In this document: piece by piece, positions 24,659 through 37,892 of the stretch
Layout of the letters: each line of letters opens with the position of its first letter
Position numbering within the stretch: position 1 is the first letter of the stretch
Source: Sanderia malayensis
Lineage: Eukaryota > Cnidaria > Scyphozoa > Semaeostomeae > Pelagiidae
DNA: 64,000 nt
Assembly: GCA_013076295.1 (NCBI GenBank)
Contig: RQOL01000532.1
Location: 4,588,001-4,652,000, forward strand
Direction of reading: 5' to 3'
Position numbers and translations under genes: made by a program
The notes under the pieces: model-generated
What the model was told of the DNA's origin: nothing
The model's database searches: none
The model's input: only the letters and a program-made list of their open reading frames with translations

Positions 24659-25083
24659 CGTGTATTCGTAGTGATATTATTTTTCCAATTGTGGTTGTGT
24701 TTTGCTATATAGCTGCATTATTCGAGCATAGCAAGAAAGCAAAGATAGCCACATATTTATTTTTCCGCGTGCTCTGTTTGCTTACGTTGGTTCGATGATT
24801 TCGGGGTACGATTAGATAAACCTTGCTAACACTTGCCTAACAACAAAGTGAATAACCTTTCGGTTCTACAGTAAGATAACATTCAACCCCAGCGGTGTAA
24901 AGTCGACATGTAATTTAAATCTAAGTAAATATAGAGGATTCAATTTTTTGACATATTAAACTTTAGCATCACAAAACTATTAATGAATTCTCATCAACTA
25001 TTCGACTTAGATCAGAGCTCAGGGAGTATTCAAATGAATTCTACTCTGGAGGTCCAGAACGCCACGTGAATGATAAGTATTTT
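24659..25083. other. APEH 3' flank / intergenic
   Basis: Probable APEH 3' UTR and intergenic DNA. No AATAAA signal stands out close to the stop; polyadenylation could not be placed. Confidence 0.4.
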
Positions 25084-25370
25084 TCAATTCAATTCAATTC
25101 AATTATAATGAATTCAAGCTTTTAATTACGGGGCTACATGATTAAACTTAGTTACAATTAATAAAGCTAAGGGCAAATAAAAAGAACTCAGATGAGCTAT
25201 CGAGTTATTTGCCCTATTACACTGCATGCACGAAATTACATTGAATTAGAAAAGTTTACAACATTTTTTGGATAAAGATTAAGGTTAACAAAAACAAAGT
25301 GAAGAACTAATTAATAAAAAACAAAAATAAAGAAAAAGGAAAAAAGAAAAAATGCCAAAAACCAATATTA
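25084..25370 (-). mobile_element. 3' end of a non-LTR retrotransposon with pentanucleotide tail
   Basis: On the minus strand the sequence runs from an A/T-rich UTR through TTTGCCCTTAGC and TAGCCCCGTAATTAAAAGC. It ends in a short (ATTGA)n array (25084-25104 on the plus strand). Short tandem tails of this type are typical of CR1/L2-like LINEs. There is no ORF. It is a 5'-truncated copy. Confidence 0.6.
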
Positions 25371-25575
25371 AACCTACTATGCTCATAAATTGAGAATTGT
25401 CAGTTTTCCCGTTGTATTTATTCGTTACATTATTTTCAAGATGACAAAGGCAAGCCCACCTCTCAAATCCATTAGTTTCTCTTGCTCATCTTTTTTAAAT
25501 ACAACAAGCTCCCACAAATCAGACATTTACAATTTTCTTATTTCCTGCAATTATGTTAGAGTGGTGTTATCTACC

Positions 25576-25730
25576 ATACAGTAAACACCCGCGTATAAGA
25601 ACCTGTGAATTCTGCATCCAGCCTATTGTCCAACTACAATAGCTTATTGTCTTTTCTATTGTTTTGAGCAGGGATTTCAGCCTGGAAGGTTCTTAATTCA
25701 TTTGTTCTTATACGCGGGTGTTTACTGTAT
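25576..25730. mobile_element. 155-bp MITE with near-perfect inverted ends
   Basis: ATACAGTAAACACCCGCGTA continues TAAGAAC at 25576-25602. It is mirrored without mismatch at 25704-25730. TA lies at both outer edges, so a TA target duplication with a CAGT start (Tc1/mariner-pogo type) is likely. It is non-coding and lies 230 bp upstream of the physin start codon. Confidence 0.9.
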
Positions 25731-25961
25731 ATCAGAGTAAAAGACAAAGTAAATAAAAGACAAAGAGAGTAAAAGACAAAGTGTAGGTTCCATCTCAAAA
25801 CGAGGTTGTGCATAAAATATTTTTGGACTTTGGACCTCAAGCTGAGAGGCATTTTTCATCTTTCCTTGTTTGTTCGTTCTCCGCTTTCATTTTCAGCAGT
25901 CTGTTCTGTCAATTTTCTGGAGCTGGGAGGAGTCGAAACGAAGTTTGATAATTCTAATAAA

Positions 25962-27755
<1,794 letters not shown>

Positions 27756-28074
27756 TATGAACAATGTTTATATTTAATACAACATTGGACTCTTACTTTG
27801 CTGCATTTTTTTGTGCCCTCTTTTTGCACACTATATATATTTGTTTATGTATGTATTTGCTCTTGTCCACCGCTTTATGTTGCTAAAATATTTCTTTGTA
27901 TACTGGCTTGCTATTGTTGACTATTTGCCATCTATTCCTGTTTATAATCCAGACTCATTTCCTTTTAGTACATGTTGTATTCAGGGTTGGAACAGGAAAA
28001 ATGACAACTTTTACTTCTTTTCTTCCCAAATATATACAAAACATAATATCCCAAGCTAAACCAACAGTTTAGTT

Positions 28075-28220
28075 ATACAGCTGTGACTGTACCTCTGTTC
28101 TATCCCCTGAGAGTCTATTCCCATCTAAATCTCTATAAGCTTTACCTTTAAACATCCTAGATCACGTGATTGTTATACGTAAACCCGTTTCTTTCAGCAG
28201 CAACAACAACCCTTACGGTA
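28075..28220. repeat. Dispersed repeat R3, first copy
   Basis: It resembles 49085-49260 in order and spacing of blocks: GAGAGTCTATT, then TAGATCACG(T/C)GAT, then TACGTAAA(C/T)CCGTT, then CAACAACAAC. Identity is moderate. It may be an LTR or UTR piece of a BEL/Pao relative. Confidence 0.55.
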
Positions 28221-28274
28221 TACATCTGAATCCATTTATTGACTTATCTGCTTTTTAGTGCTTGCTTACTCCAC

Positions 28275-28280
28275 AATAAA
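28275..28280 (+). terminator. Possible polyadenylation signal of the physin gene
   Basis: An AATAAA hexamer about 520 nt after the physin stop. No transcript evidence exists; other A/T-rich hexamers could serve instead. Confidence 0.3.
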
Positions 28281-28676
28281 AGAGAACAGTACCTCTGTAG
28301 CTTTTAATTTCTGGAACGAATTTTTATTTGGAAAACTATTGATCTGTGTAATTTTTACTTTTGTGTATTTTCAGCTGTTACTATTATTACACTCGGCGAT
28401 TGCGTTGCGACAGGTCTGACAGCTGAACCTATTAAAATTAAACTATTTTCGTTAATATTTGAAAACGTGAGCCTGACGCTTCCGCAAATTTGTGAGGTCA
28501 CAGTCATGAGTTGTGATGTTTTGCTAAAGTTGGTTTGTTTTGGAAAATGACACAAGAATGTCACGTTTTGCTTAGAGGCTTGCTGCAATCAAAAGTAACT
28601 TTCTCGTAATTTTGCACAAGATTCAATTTCAATGTTTACCAATTACTATGGTACCTGTTTCGCTAAAAACACAACA

Positions 28677-29370
28677 TGTCACGCCCTCAAGAGTAGAGAT
28701 GCAAGATATGTAATGGTAGGCAGATTGACCCAAGAAACAACAAGTTATTTATGAAACAAGTGTCTCTTGATCATAATCAATTCGTTAACAGAACTGACAG
28801 AACGATAAACGATAGAACGATAGAACTAACTAGCTGAACAAATTACAGCGTTTAAATACAAACTTAGAATTACGTAAATTAATAAAAGAACCAATAGAAA
28901 TTGAGAATAACAGGAAAGATGAATAAGAAGTGAAAGATTGAAATATGCATTCATGGCTATAACGAAGTAGAAATATACGTAAAATATGACTAATCATAAG
29001 AACCGAACAAGTTGAAAAACAAGTTAGTCATGCGAGAAAGGAAAGAAAGATTATCATTGAGTAAAGGGTGTGAGGCAAATACTTAACAAAGAAGAAAATA
29101 TATCGTAATGAATGAACGAAAGGAGAGTGTCGTGACAGATACAAGGCGAGCAGATGACCATTATTGACGTCGATGTCGTCTATTTATGTGGTAAGTAAAG
29201 CGTAGAAAATATATTTTTAAAGCTACAACTTATATATACGTGGTTATAACGATAACAAATAAAGTTTACGTGTCCATATCTACGTGGATAATACCTTTAC
29301 TCGTGCAACTAACTTAGCCACAGTATGGACAAAACAAAGTGTCCTTTATGAATATAAAATTACTATGACA
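28677..29370 (-). mobile_element. Putative 3' LTR of BEL/Pao copy 1
   Basis: Bounded by TGTCACGCCC on the left and TATGACA on the right, i.e. TGTCA...TGACA ends. It lies directly beyond the integrase C-terminal coding on the minus strand. The outer end TGTCACGCCCTCAAG(A/G)GTAG is also found at 52867, where it would be the inner edge of the 5' LTR of copy 2. The 5' LTR of copy 1 is not present. The length (694 bp) is inferred from the ends only. Confidence 0.55.
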
Positions 29371-31357
29371 AATACTCTTGTTTACAGTTGGTAGCAAAGA
29401 TGTCTCCAAGACTTGGCACACATTTCCAGTGTTTTTCGGCATTGCAATGCTGCTGTTGAAAGTCTCCTTCAGGAGCAGACAATCTATCAAACTTCTGTGT
29501 CAGTAATGTGGCCGGTGACAGTACTATAGGCAAGTCTGGATCCGTGGAGATATCCACGAGAGGCCTCGAATTTATTATTTCATGGCTTCGCAAAGAACTG
29601 TGGTTAGAATCTCGTGCGTCAGTTCTTTTTCTTTTAACAGTATGGGGTGAAGGATTTTTTTGGTAACTCCAATCATTATCTCCCTGGTCCCACCCATGCG
29701 AGGAGCCTTTGAAGGGGCGGAAATCCAGTTACAATTTCTTTTCTGAGCTAGTTGTCTTACTTTGTTGTTCAGCAATAAGGTCAAGCTCATTGGCTGTTCC
29801 TACAAAGTTAGTGCTTTGATCGGATCTAAGGATTTTGCAGGACCTCTAAAGGGAAAAAATCTGCAAAGAGCATTAATAATGTAAGTTGTCCCAAATATTT
29901 CAATGTGAACAGCTCTTGAGAAAATGCAAGTAAACATGACCGCCCATCTTTTGCTGTTAGCAGACTCTAGTTCTTCTTGCCATGACTTCCCACGGACCGA
30001 AGACATCCAAGCCGACACTTGTGAATGCTGGGCATGGTGTCATACGGCCTGCTCGCAGATCCGCCATTTTCTGGGTGGTGATCGTGTATCTGAGTTTCTT
30101 GCAAGCAACACAGTTTCTAATAATAGAAGACATCAAGCCTTTGCTTTTTGTGATCTAGACACGGGAACTTCAGATGACACCTTATGTTATTTTGTGTCCT
30201 TGATGTTTTTTCTTCATTGTAACAACGGGGCATCAATTTTGCGAAGTGACGATTCTGTGGGAAAACAACTGGGTGTCGCTGATCTAATGGAATTTCCTGC
30301 TTCGTGTAACAGACCGTCTTAGGAACGGTGCGAGGCTTCTGATGGATTTCCCTTTTTTCATGTTCTTGTCGTTTTGCAGCAATTTTAGTTCTTGTCGGTA
30401 GCTCTCAGCTTTAACAACTTTGAAAATTACAGTTGAAGCTGAACTCCAGTTCTCGTCCTGAAAACCTCTAGAAACTTGGATCAACATGGCGAATTCCTTT
30501 GCAGCTCGAGAAACTCATACATCTGTGGCCGCCAAGGTTGAGTGACTGCAAAGCCGTTTTGAAAACAGTAGATTCTTGTCTCACTTCGGAATCAGAGTCT
30601 GGCTCGACAAGGTCAAACTCTCAAGCCTCTTTTTCGTTTTAGCACCCATGGCTTTGATTCAGGGATGTGGGACCTTCAAGCCAATTGCTTCTACTAAGAT
30701 CCGTAGCTGATGATGGCCTTGAAACAGTATCCTCAGGATTGTTGACTGTGCTTACATAATGCCATTGCTTGGGGTTGGTTGATTGTCGAATCCTGTTGAT
30801 TCTATTCGCTACGTAAGTATAAAAGCGAAATTATGTGTTATTCATGTAGCCAAATCTGGCTATCTTTGTAGAAAATCATTTGTTGAAGTGGAAAATCAAT
30901 CTCTTTGCCGATTGTTCCTAACATCTCTACAACTAGGATTGCAGCGAAAAGTTCCAGTCTAGGAATGGCCTGGGCTGCTTTGGGAGGGCCCCTTGACTTG
31001 GCAATAACAAAATCTATTTTCTAAATCTACTCTCGCTGTCATAGAAGACTCTTAAATAGATGACTGCACCAATGGGCGCTGTAGACGCATCAAAAAATAT
31101 AGGCAGTTCTACCTTTGCAACAGTCTTCAGTGATGAGTCCATGTAGCATCTTCGTGGTGATAAATTGTTGAGATCTTCAAGAGAGGATACCAATGCATTC
31201 CATTTTGCTTTCTTTTCTGGCTCGATTGGGTCGTCCCATGGTTCTGTTCCAGCTGACAGATCTCTGACAAGCAATCGTTCTTCTAGAGTGACTGGTGCTA
31301 CAAGACCCAATGGATCGTATACCCTGTTGACCATTGACAGTAAACCTTTTCGTGTAA
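29371..31357 (-). pseudogene. BEL/Pao copy 1: RT C-terminal part, RNase H region and integrase
   Basis: The minus strand reads in element order. The block GLLSMVN.VYDPLGL.APVTLEERLL (31340-31240) is the hallmark of Pao after the RT. WDDP and RRCY follow. The integrase then shows QKMADL, an FTCIFSRAVHIE-like stretch near 29950-29920, a GTNFVG-like patch in another frame, RMGGTREIMIG (about 29700), INSRPL (about 29570) and EYLS at the end. Frameshifts and stops are frequent. At its upstream edge the frame is cut by the 7,986-bp element; the 5' half of the RT resumes at 40316-41090. Confidence 0.88.
31350..31357. repeat. 8-bp target-site duplication, left copy (TCGTGTAA)
   Basis: TCGTGTAA directly precedes the left TIR of the composite element; the same octamer directly follows the right TIR at 39344-39351. 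In the Pao target it lies in the codons for the T-R of the conserved TRRGLLS-type motif. Confidence 0.9.
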
Positions 31358-31519
31358 GTAGGAGAGGGAGTGGGCGTCCTAGGACACGCATGCGCAGTAG
31401 AATTTTTTATTTATTTTAGTGTTAAGATCACGCATGCGCGAGAGTCTTCGAGAATTGAAAAGAGCATGAACAGTAAAAAATAATCGAAAACGATAACGGG
31501 AGGTTGTGGAAAGTTAGTT
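31358..31519. repeat. Left terminal inverted repeat of the composite element (162 bp)
   Basis: Matches the reverse complement of 39181-39343. It contains two CGCATGCGC motifs and an AT-rich middle. Confidence 0.92.
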
Positions 31520-32795
31520 ACGTAGTAAAGTAAGCCAAAGAATTACGCAGATTCTGACCGATGTTTCCAAAACTCTTAGAAACAAGAATTCTTCTCCATC
31601 CTTCTGCATCTAGGCCTGACGGACCACTAGAGCCTCTCGTCTGCATTGCTGCTTTCATAATTATGGAATCATCCAGGTTCTCGAAAAACACGGGGTCGAC
31701 AAAAGGTATTGGACCTTGTAGCAAAACACTTTCATCAATATCTGCTGCTTGGGGATGTTTTTTTTGCAATTCCAGGATGGTATCATTAGACAAAGGCAGA
31801 ACACCACCTCGTGTGGACTGATCAAGTAGGTTCAAAGCAGCTTTTACTTTGCCTTCAAGCATTAGTTTCGAGAAAGTCTTAGCGAGTTGTTCATCAGTCA
31901 ACTCCTTTCGAGAAGATTTCAAATGCTTCTGAATGGCCCTCACTTCTCTCAGAATAGCTTCAAAGTCACCAGAATGCCACAAGGCTAGGCGGCGAGAAAG
32001 ACACAATGTATGTTGCTTTGATGTAGACTTATAAGATGGCTTTTGTAGAAGGAGAGCGGGCATCACCATAACAACTTTCATGGCAATATCTTTGAAATTT
32101 ATTGCATCACTATTCCAGTGATCGAACCATTTTACCAACTCGTGGACAAACTTCTTGCCTTCCGAACCTGAGGGAAGTTTGAAAAGATTTCTCCTCCAAA
32201 ACACAATTTCATTATAGATTGAATCGAATTTAACAATAAGATCTTGAAAAGTATGATTTCCCCAAATTTGTAACTCTTGTAAAGCAGGAGGATCAGAATC
32301 CTGAGTTTGTTGATATTTTGGCATAACTGTTGATTGTTGTTGAGCTTTGAGTGTTGCATTGATGTTTTGTTTCTTTAAACATGTTCTCAAGTGAATTGAA
32401 CGCCCGTGTTCTGAAGAAAATGCACGAGGACATAGCGAGCATTGATACGATTTTGATTGCATAGGCGCAGAAGAATGTGGCGTCAAGTTCGAGTTCCATT
32501 GATGCGACGAGGTATCGTTCGAAAAAGTCGTTGGATTTGAAATAGAATTTGAACAAAGTTCAGTGCTAACTTCACTATCAATCCCAATATTATTACTTGA
32601 ATTTGAAATAGAACTGATAAAACTAGATATTTTACCACAAGATTGCAAGTGCTTGCTTAGACTACTGTTTGTTCGGAACAATCGGCTACATAAATTGCAA
32701 AGGAAATCTTCTTTCGGATTAACCAACACAGAATCAATGTGATAAATCAATTTTGTCAGATAATGAAGCACAAGGTTGTTTGCAATTATCAACAT
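31518..32795 (-). CDS. Truncated retroelement ORF: two CCHC-type zinc fingers and a GPSGLD motif
   Basis: An open frame of 425 codons. Two fingers of C-x2-C-x12-H-x3-C form are seen at residues 33-53 and 119-139. A helical region follows, then a KKHPQAA stretch, and then GSSGPSGLDAEGWRR at residues 389-402. This last motif is known to me from reverse-transcriptase-like proteins abundant in cnidarian and other invertebrate genomes, where the RT core follows; here the frame ends 23 residues later, before any RT core. Its stop codon falls on the inner edge of the left TIR (31518-31520), so the ORF was cut by a deletion or captured. A second ATG at 32853 opens an overlapping frame (MDFAAVQDLSV...) that would join this one after a single shift. 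Expression is unknown; it lacks the catalytic part. Confidence 0.6.
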   Translation of the reverse strand: MLIIANNLVLHYLTKLIYHIDSVLVNPKEDFLCNLCSRLFRTNSSLSKHLQSCGKISSFISSISNSSNNIGIDSEVSTELCSNSISNPTTFSNDTSSHQWNSNLTPHSSAPMQSKSYQCSLCPRAFSSEHGRSIHLRTCLKKQNINATLKAQQQSTVMPKYQQTQDSDPPALQELQIWGNHTFQDLIVKFDSIYNEIVFWRRNLFKLPSGSEGKKFVHELVKWFDHWNSDAINFKDIAMKVVMVMPALLLQKPSYKSTSKQHTLCLSRRLALWHSGDFEAILREVRAIQKHLKSSRKELTDEQLAKTFSKLMLEGKVKAALNLLDQSTRGGVLPLSNDTILELQKKHPQAADIDESVLLQGPIPFVDPVFFENLDDSIIMKAAMQTRGSSGPSGLDAEGWRRILVSKSFGNIGQNLRNSLAYFTT

Positions 32796-33055
32796 TTAGA
32801 TGACTTACTTCACCATCAGTAACTGATAAGTCTTGTACAGCAGCGAAATCCATTATGATAGCATACTGCACAATCTGCAGGCGTACTACTGCCAATACCA
32901 AAGCAGATCCAAAATACAAGTTGAAGAAAATACAACAAATAAACAAACCAGACGAAATCGCCAAATGAACAAAAATGATCCAGATAAGTCGTTTTGCAAC
33001 CAAAAACTATATTTAGGTGACTTCACCGAAGATATCGGCAGCCGGCAGCAAAATA
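32796..33055 (-). other. 5' region of the zinc-finger/RT-like ORF
   Basis: It contains the alternative ATG at 32851-32853 (minus) and a GAA-GTAAGT context at about 32810 that could be a splice donor. It ends at the left edge of the foldback element at 33056. Confidence 0.4.
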
Positions 33056-34666
33056 CGCTCTTTAACCGGAAATGAATTTTCATTGGCTAACGCGATTTTT
33101 CTTAGCGACGTGGTAGCAACGGGTCTGGCCATGGATCTTCACAGTGAAAAACCTATGGAGCTGCGCCCAACTCATGTTTTAAAAGTGGGTTTTATCGCGT
33201 TATTTTGGCAAAATATTGAAAAAATATGCTTTTCTTGCGGGTTCGTATATGATATTTCGAATTTGTCAAGTTTTTTTGTCTATTTTTGTTTCTCGGCTGT
33301 ATTTTGCGGTGTGTCAAAATGTGCCCTATATATACAAAATTTAGGCCCGTCCGCTAATCAATTGGTCAGTAACTCAATTTTTGGGGTTATGTTTCATTTC
33401 GATTCAGCAAATGATGAATTGCAGAAAACACTAATCATAAATAATAATCATTTTGAGGAAAATGGTGCGGGGTTGTGCTGTCTTGGTTAATTTTCAAACG
33501 CCCCTTGTGGAAGCTAATGTTTTACAGACAAGGTACATCAAATCAAATCAATATGCAGCTCTGAGTTGTTCTGTGTCCATATAACAAAAGGGCCCATTCA
33601 AGACTGACTGATAGCAGTGCAACTGGCATTAAAAACTAGCAATTTAATTCTCTATCCAAGTTTACATTTTTGCAAGTTAGAAACTATCCTCTTTAACTTA
33701 GACCTTCAGTTAAGCCTGAGCAATCTTCTCGAATGTGCTACTTCAATAGAGTCATTTGATCTCCAAGGTCCCTCTTACTTTTATTAGAGGGTGTTTCAGT
33801 GATACCATCCAGGGTGCACCTTATTAGTATACTTGGAAAAAGGTCCAAGCCAGTTGGTCGAATGTTATTTCCTGTGACTTTCATATATTACTCAAGCAAG
33901 TGTTTTATACATTTGAACCTTATATTATTCCATCTTTCATCCCCAATGGGATCAAGTACAAGCTGAACTGACATCAGCCCTTATTGAATGGACCCATTTT
34001 GTAATATGGACAGCAAAACAGCTCAAAACTATTGATGTAGCAAAAGAGAATTTACTTGGAAAAATGCCATCTATATATTTGCAAAATTTCTGAAATGGGT
34101 GAGATTATGCCATCCTACTATCAAAAAAGGTCAAAATCAATTAAAGAAAAATATAACATTTACGAATGCGCAATTCATCTGCACTCCTCATACAAGTGAA
34201 ACATAACATTTCATTTCGTACATTAGCTGCGTTTGAAAACTAACGGGTGTTTGAAAACTAACCGAGATAGCACGAACCCGCAATATTTATGATTAGTATT
34301 TTCTAGAATTCTGTATTTCCTCGATTGAAATGAAGTATATAACCCTAAGAGTTGAGTTTACTGACCAATTGACTGGCGGACGAGCCTAAATTTGGTATGT
34401 TTTGACAAGGCGCAAAATAAAACCCAGAAGTGAAAAATGTTTGAAAAAACTTGACAAATTTGAAATATCATATACGAACCCGCAAGAAAAACATATTTTC
34501 TTCAATATTTTACCAAAATAACGCGATAAAACCCACTTTTAAAACATGAGTTAGGCGCAGCTCCATAGGCTTTTCACTGTGAAGATGCATGGCCAGATCC
34601 GTTGCTACCACGTCGCTAAGAAAAATCGCATTAGCCAATGAAAATTCATTTCCGGTTAAAGAACGC
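33056..34666. mobile_element. Foldback element with about 310-bp inverted arms
   Basis: The left arm, starting CGCTCTTTAACCGGAAATGA (33056 to about 33375), is mirrored by the right arm (about 34365-34666, reverse complement GCGTTCTTTAACCGG...). Shared blocks include GCGACGTGGTAGCAACGG and AATGGTCAGTAA-like ends, with small differences throughout. The unpaired middle (about 33380-34360) shows no coding domain I recognise. No target duplication was identified. It is nested in the composite element. Confidence 0.85.
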
Positions 34667-35163
34667 ATAACAATTAATCAGATCTTTTCTTCACAGCTAG
34701 AAATACACGTCCGTCCGCCGTGAAATTCAATTCATTATTCACAATCCGAAGACTCGAAACCGAAATAAGTAATCCCCTCGGGGAAATCGCCCTGACGTCA
34801 TATTCAAAAGATTTTTCCAGAGGCAGAAAAATTCCTGCAATCTGATTGGCTAATGAAGATGACTCAGCAAAATTAGGAAATCACTGAGCCCCACATTCGA
34901 AAGATTTTTCCAGAAGCGGGGAAATCCCCTGACGTCACATTGAAAGATTTTTCTAGAAACAGAAAATCTCTGTAATCTGATTGGCTGATAGCCAAGATTT
35001 CGAGTCACTTTAAAACAAAACTTGAAATGGACATTATTCAAAACAAAATGTGCAAGCTGTTGAAGAAACTATTTTAACACGTTTCAAGAAGAAAGACGCC
35101 ATGAAAAAGAGACCATTTTCTTCATTAGCAAACAATAATATCTAAACCTTTTTATAAGCATTG

Positions 35164-35650
35164 TTATATCCTACTATATGGAAATGCTGGAGTACTATTA
35201 AATACAAGTTCATTCACAGCAGCATCCTCAGAATCACTAGCTTCCTCTTCTTCGTCATTCTTTGCTTGACGTATGATGAGATATTTTCTTTTCTCAACAG
35301 CATAATCTAAGGCCTCTTGCATATCCATATCATCTTCCCTCTGTGCTTTTTGCATCGTTGCTATAACTGCAGTTACAACAGCATCATTTTCAAAACTTCT
35401 ATTGTATAAAAATTTACGTTTGAAAACTTGCAATATGTTTTCATCTTCATGAACTTCCTTACGCATGGAAGGCCATACATTCCCTAAAGGAAGATCCTCC
35501 TTATTGTTGACAGTTTCATCATTACCATGATCACTTTCAACTTCTATCTCATCATCTGAGTCAGACTCTTCACTGCTTTCCCGTCGTGCATCTCTTCTTC
35601 ATGTCGTGTAACATTACTTTTATACTTGGAAGAAAATTCACATTGATCAA
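35164..35650 (-). pseudogene. Left-arm copy of the acidic zinc-finger gene, frameshifted
   Basis: It is nearly identical to the right-arm gene 37893-38393 in inverse orientation, including the C-terminal 100 codons (open from 35466). Near 35580-35590 a small indel breaks the frame. Upstream of the second Cys of the finger the sequence is different (the YKC part is lost and satellite-like sequence follows), and the promoter segment of the right arm is missing. It is therefore a broken duplicate. Confidence 0.85.
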
Positions 35651-35689
35651 CTTCATCTGCATTACTCTCTTCTTTCTGCATCATCAAAT

Positions 35690-36572
35690 TCATAGTCATT
35701 ACTGATCATCAGTTGATCTTTAGCTAATCCTTGATAATCCTAGCCAATCATACCTAATCATTAGCTGATCACGAGTTTATCCTTAACTGATCCTCAGTGA
35801 CCCTTATAGTCATTCATAGTCATTACTGATCATCAGTTGATCCTTAGCTGGTCCTAACTAATCCTTACCAATCATACTTAATCATTAGCAGATCATCAGT
35901 TGATCCTTAACTGATCCTTACGAATCCTTACTAATCATTCTTAATCATTATCTGATCATCAGTAGATCTTTTACTGATCCTTGATAATCCTAGCCAATCA
36001 TACCTAATCATTAGCTGATCACGAGTTCATCCTTAACTGATCCTCAGTGATCCTTATGGTCATTCATAGTCATTACTGACCATCAGTTGATCCTTAGCTG
36101 ATCCTCACCAATCCTTACCAATCATACATAATCATTACCTGATCATCAGTTGATCCTTAGCTGATCCTCACTAATCCTTACCAATCATACTTAATCATTA
36201 GCAGATCATCAGTTGATCCTTAACTGATCCTTGCTAGTTCTTATCAATCTTTCCTAATCATCATCTGATCATCAGCTGATCCTTACTAGTCCTTACCAAT
36301 CATTCCTAATCAATACCTGATCCTTAGTTGTTCCTTAACTAATCCTTACGAATCCTTACTAATCATTCTTAATCATTACCTCATCATAAGTTGATCCTTA
36401 ACAGATCCTTCTAATCCTAATTATTCATTACTAATCATAGCTAGTCATTACATAATCATTAGTTGATCTTTAACCGATCCTGGCTTTATCCATTCAACAT
36501 TTATCCTTACTAATAATTTCTTATCATAACCCAATCCTTGTTAATCCTTGCCCAGATTTTATTAATCTTCAG
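35690..36572. repeat. TGATCA-rich satellite, left arm
   Basis: Short degenerate units of the form (T)GATCCTTAGCTGATCCT, AATCCTTACCAATCAT and ATCATCAGTTGATCC, reading in the opposite sense to the right-arm array. The high content of GATC/TGATCA makes it locally self-complementary too. Confidence 0.9.
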
Positions 36573-36611
36573 TTGATCCCGGTTCTGTACTGAACACCCT
36601 CCACAGTACTG

Positions 36612-37730
36612 CTGAAGATTAATAAAATCTAGGCAAGGATTAATAAGGATTGGGTTATGATAAGAAATTATTAGTCAGGATTAGTAAGGATAAATGTTGA
36701 ATGGATAAAGCCAGGATCAGTTAAAGATCAACTAATGATTATGTAATGACTAGCTATGATTAGTAATGAATAGTTAGGATTAGAAGGATCTGTTAAGGAT
36801 CAACTAATGATGAGGTAATGATTAAGAATGATTAGTAAGGATTCGTAAGGATTAGTTAAGGAACAACTAAGGATCAGGTAGTAATTAGGAATGATTGGTA
36901 AGGACTAGTAAGGATCAACTGATGATCAGATGATGATTAAGTATGATTGGTAAGGATTAGTGAGGATCAGCTAAGGATCAACTGATGAACAGGTAATGAT
37001 TATGAATGACTATAAGGATCACTGAGGATCAGTTAAGGATAAACTCGTGATCAGCTAATGATTAGGTATGATAGGCTAGGATTATCAAGGATTAGCTAAA
37101 GATCAACTGATGATCAGTAATGACTATGAATGATTGTATGGATTATCAAGGATCAGCTAAGGATCAACTGATGATCAGTAATGACTATGAATGACTATAA
37201 GGATCACTGAGGATCAGTTAAGGATAAACTCGTGATCAGCTAATGATTAGGTATGATTGGCTAGGATTATCAAGGATTAGCTAAAGATCAACTGATGATC
37301 AGTAATGACTATGAATGACTGTAAGGATTATCAAGGATCAGCTAAGGATCAACTGATGATCAGTAATGACTATGAATGACTATAAGGATCACTGAGGATC
37401 AGTTAAGGATAAACTCGTGATCAGCTAATGTTTAGGTATGATTGGCTAGGATTATCAAGGATTAGCTAAAGATCAACTGATGATCAGTAATGACTATGAA
37501 TGACTGTAAGGATTATCAAGGATCAGTTAAGGATCTTCTGATGATCAGGTAATGAATAGGTATGATTGGTAAGGATTAGTAAGGATCAGTGAAGGATCAA
37601 CTAATGATCAGGTAATGATTAGGAATGATAATCAAGAATGTATTGAGGATCAAGTATTGAGAAGGTAATGACTAGGAATGATTAGCTAGAATGGAGTAGT
37701 CATTAATCAGGATTAGTTAGCATTTTCCAA
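36612..37730. repeat. TGATCA-rich satellite, right arm, with a 185-bp higher-order unit
   Basis: Units such as GGATCAGCTAAGGATCAACT and GATGATCAGTAATGACTATG recur. In 37010-37530 they form a higher-order repeat of about 185 bp: TATAAGGATCACTGAGGATC appears at 37011, 37196 and 37381. The rest is more degenerate. Confidence 0.9.
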
Positions 37731-37815
37731 GGATTAAGTTTTGTTTATTCGGAAATATCGTTCAGTGCGAGGGCAGAATCCCTCTCCCGTATCATATTGA
37801 ATGGAGGAACTTATC

Positions 37816-37822
37816 TATAAAA
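37816..37822 (+). promoter_or_regulatory. TATA box candidate of the right-arm zinc-finger gene
   Basis: TATAAAA, 71 nt before the ATG at 37893, lies in the only unique segment (37741-37865) between satellite and ORF. It is absent from the left arm. Confidence 0.4.
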
Positions 37823-37892
37823 TCAAGCGAGTTGAGACTCTAGAATTCAGGGATTTAAGAGTTAGTTGGTAATTATAAGTAAACAGCTAGCC

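Larger units (their letters stand above)
27756..28676. other. Physin 3' flank
   Basis: Probable 3' UTR followed by intergenic DNA. Bases about 28075-28220 resemble 49085-49260 (listed separately). No other gene was recognised. Confidence 0.5.
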
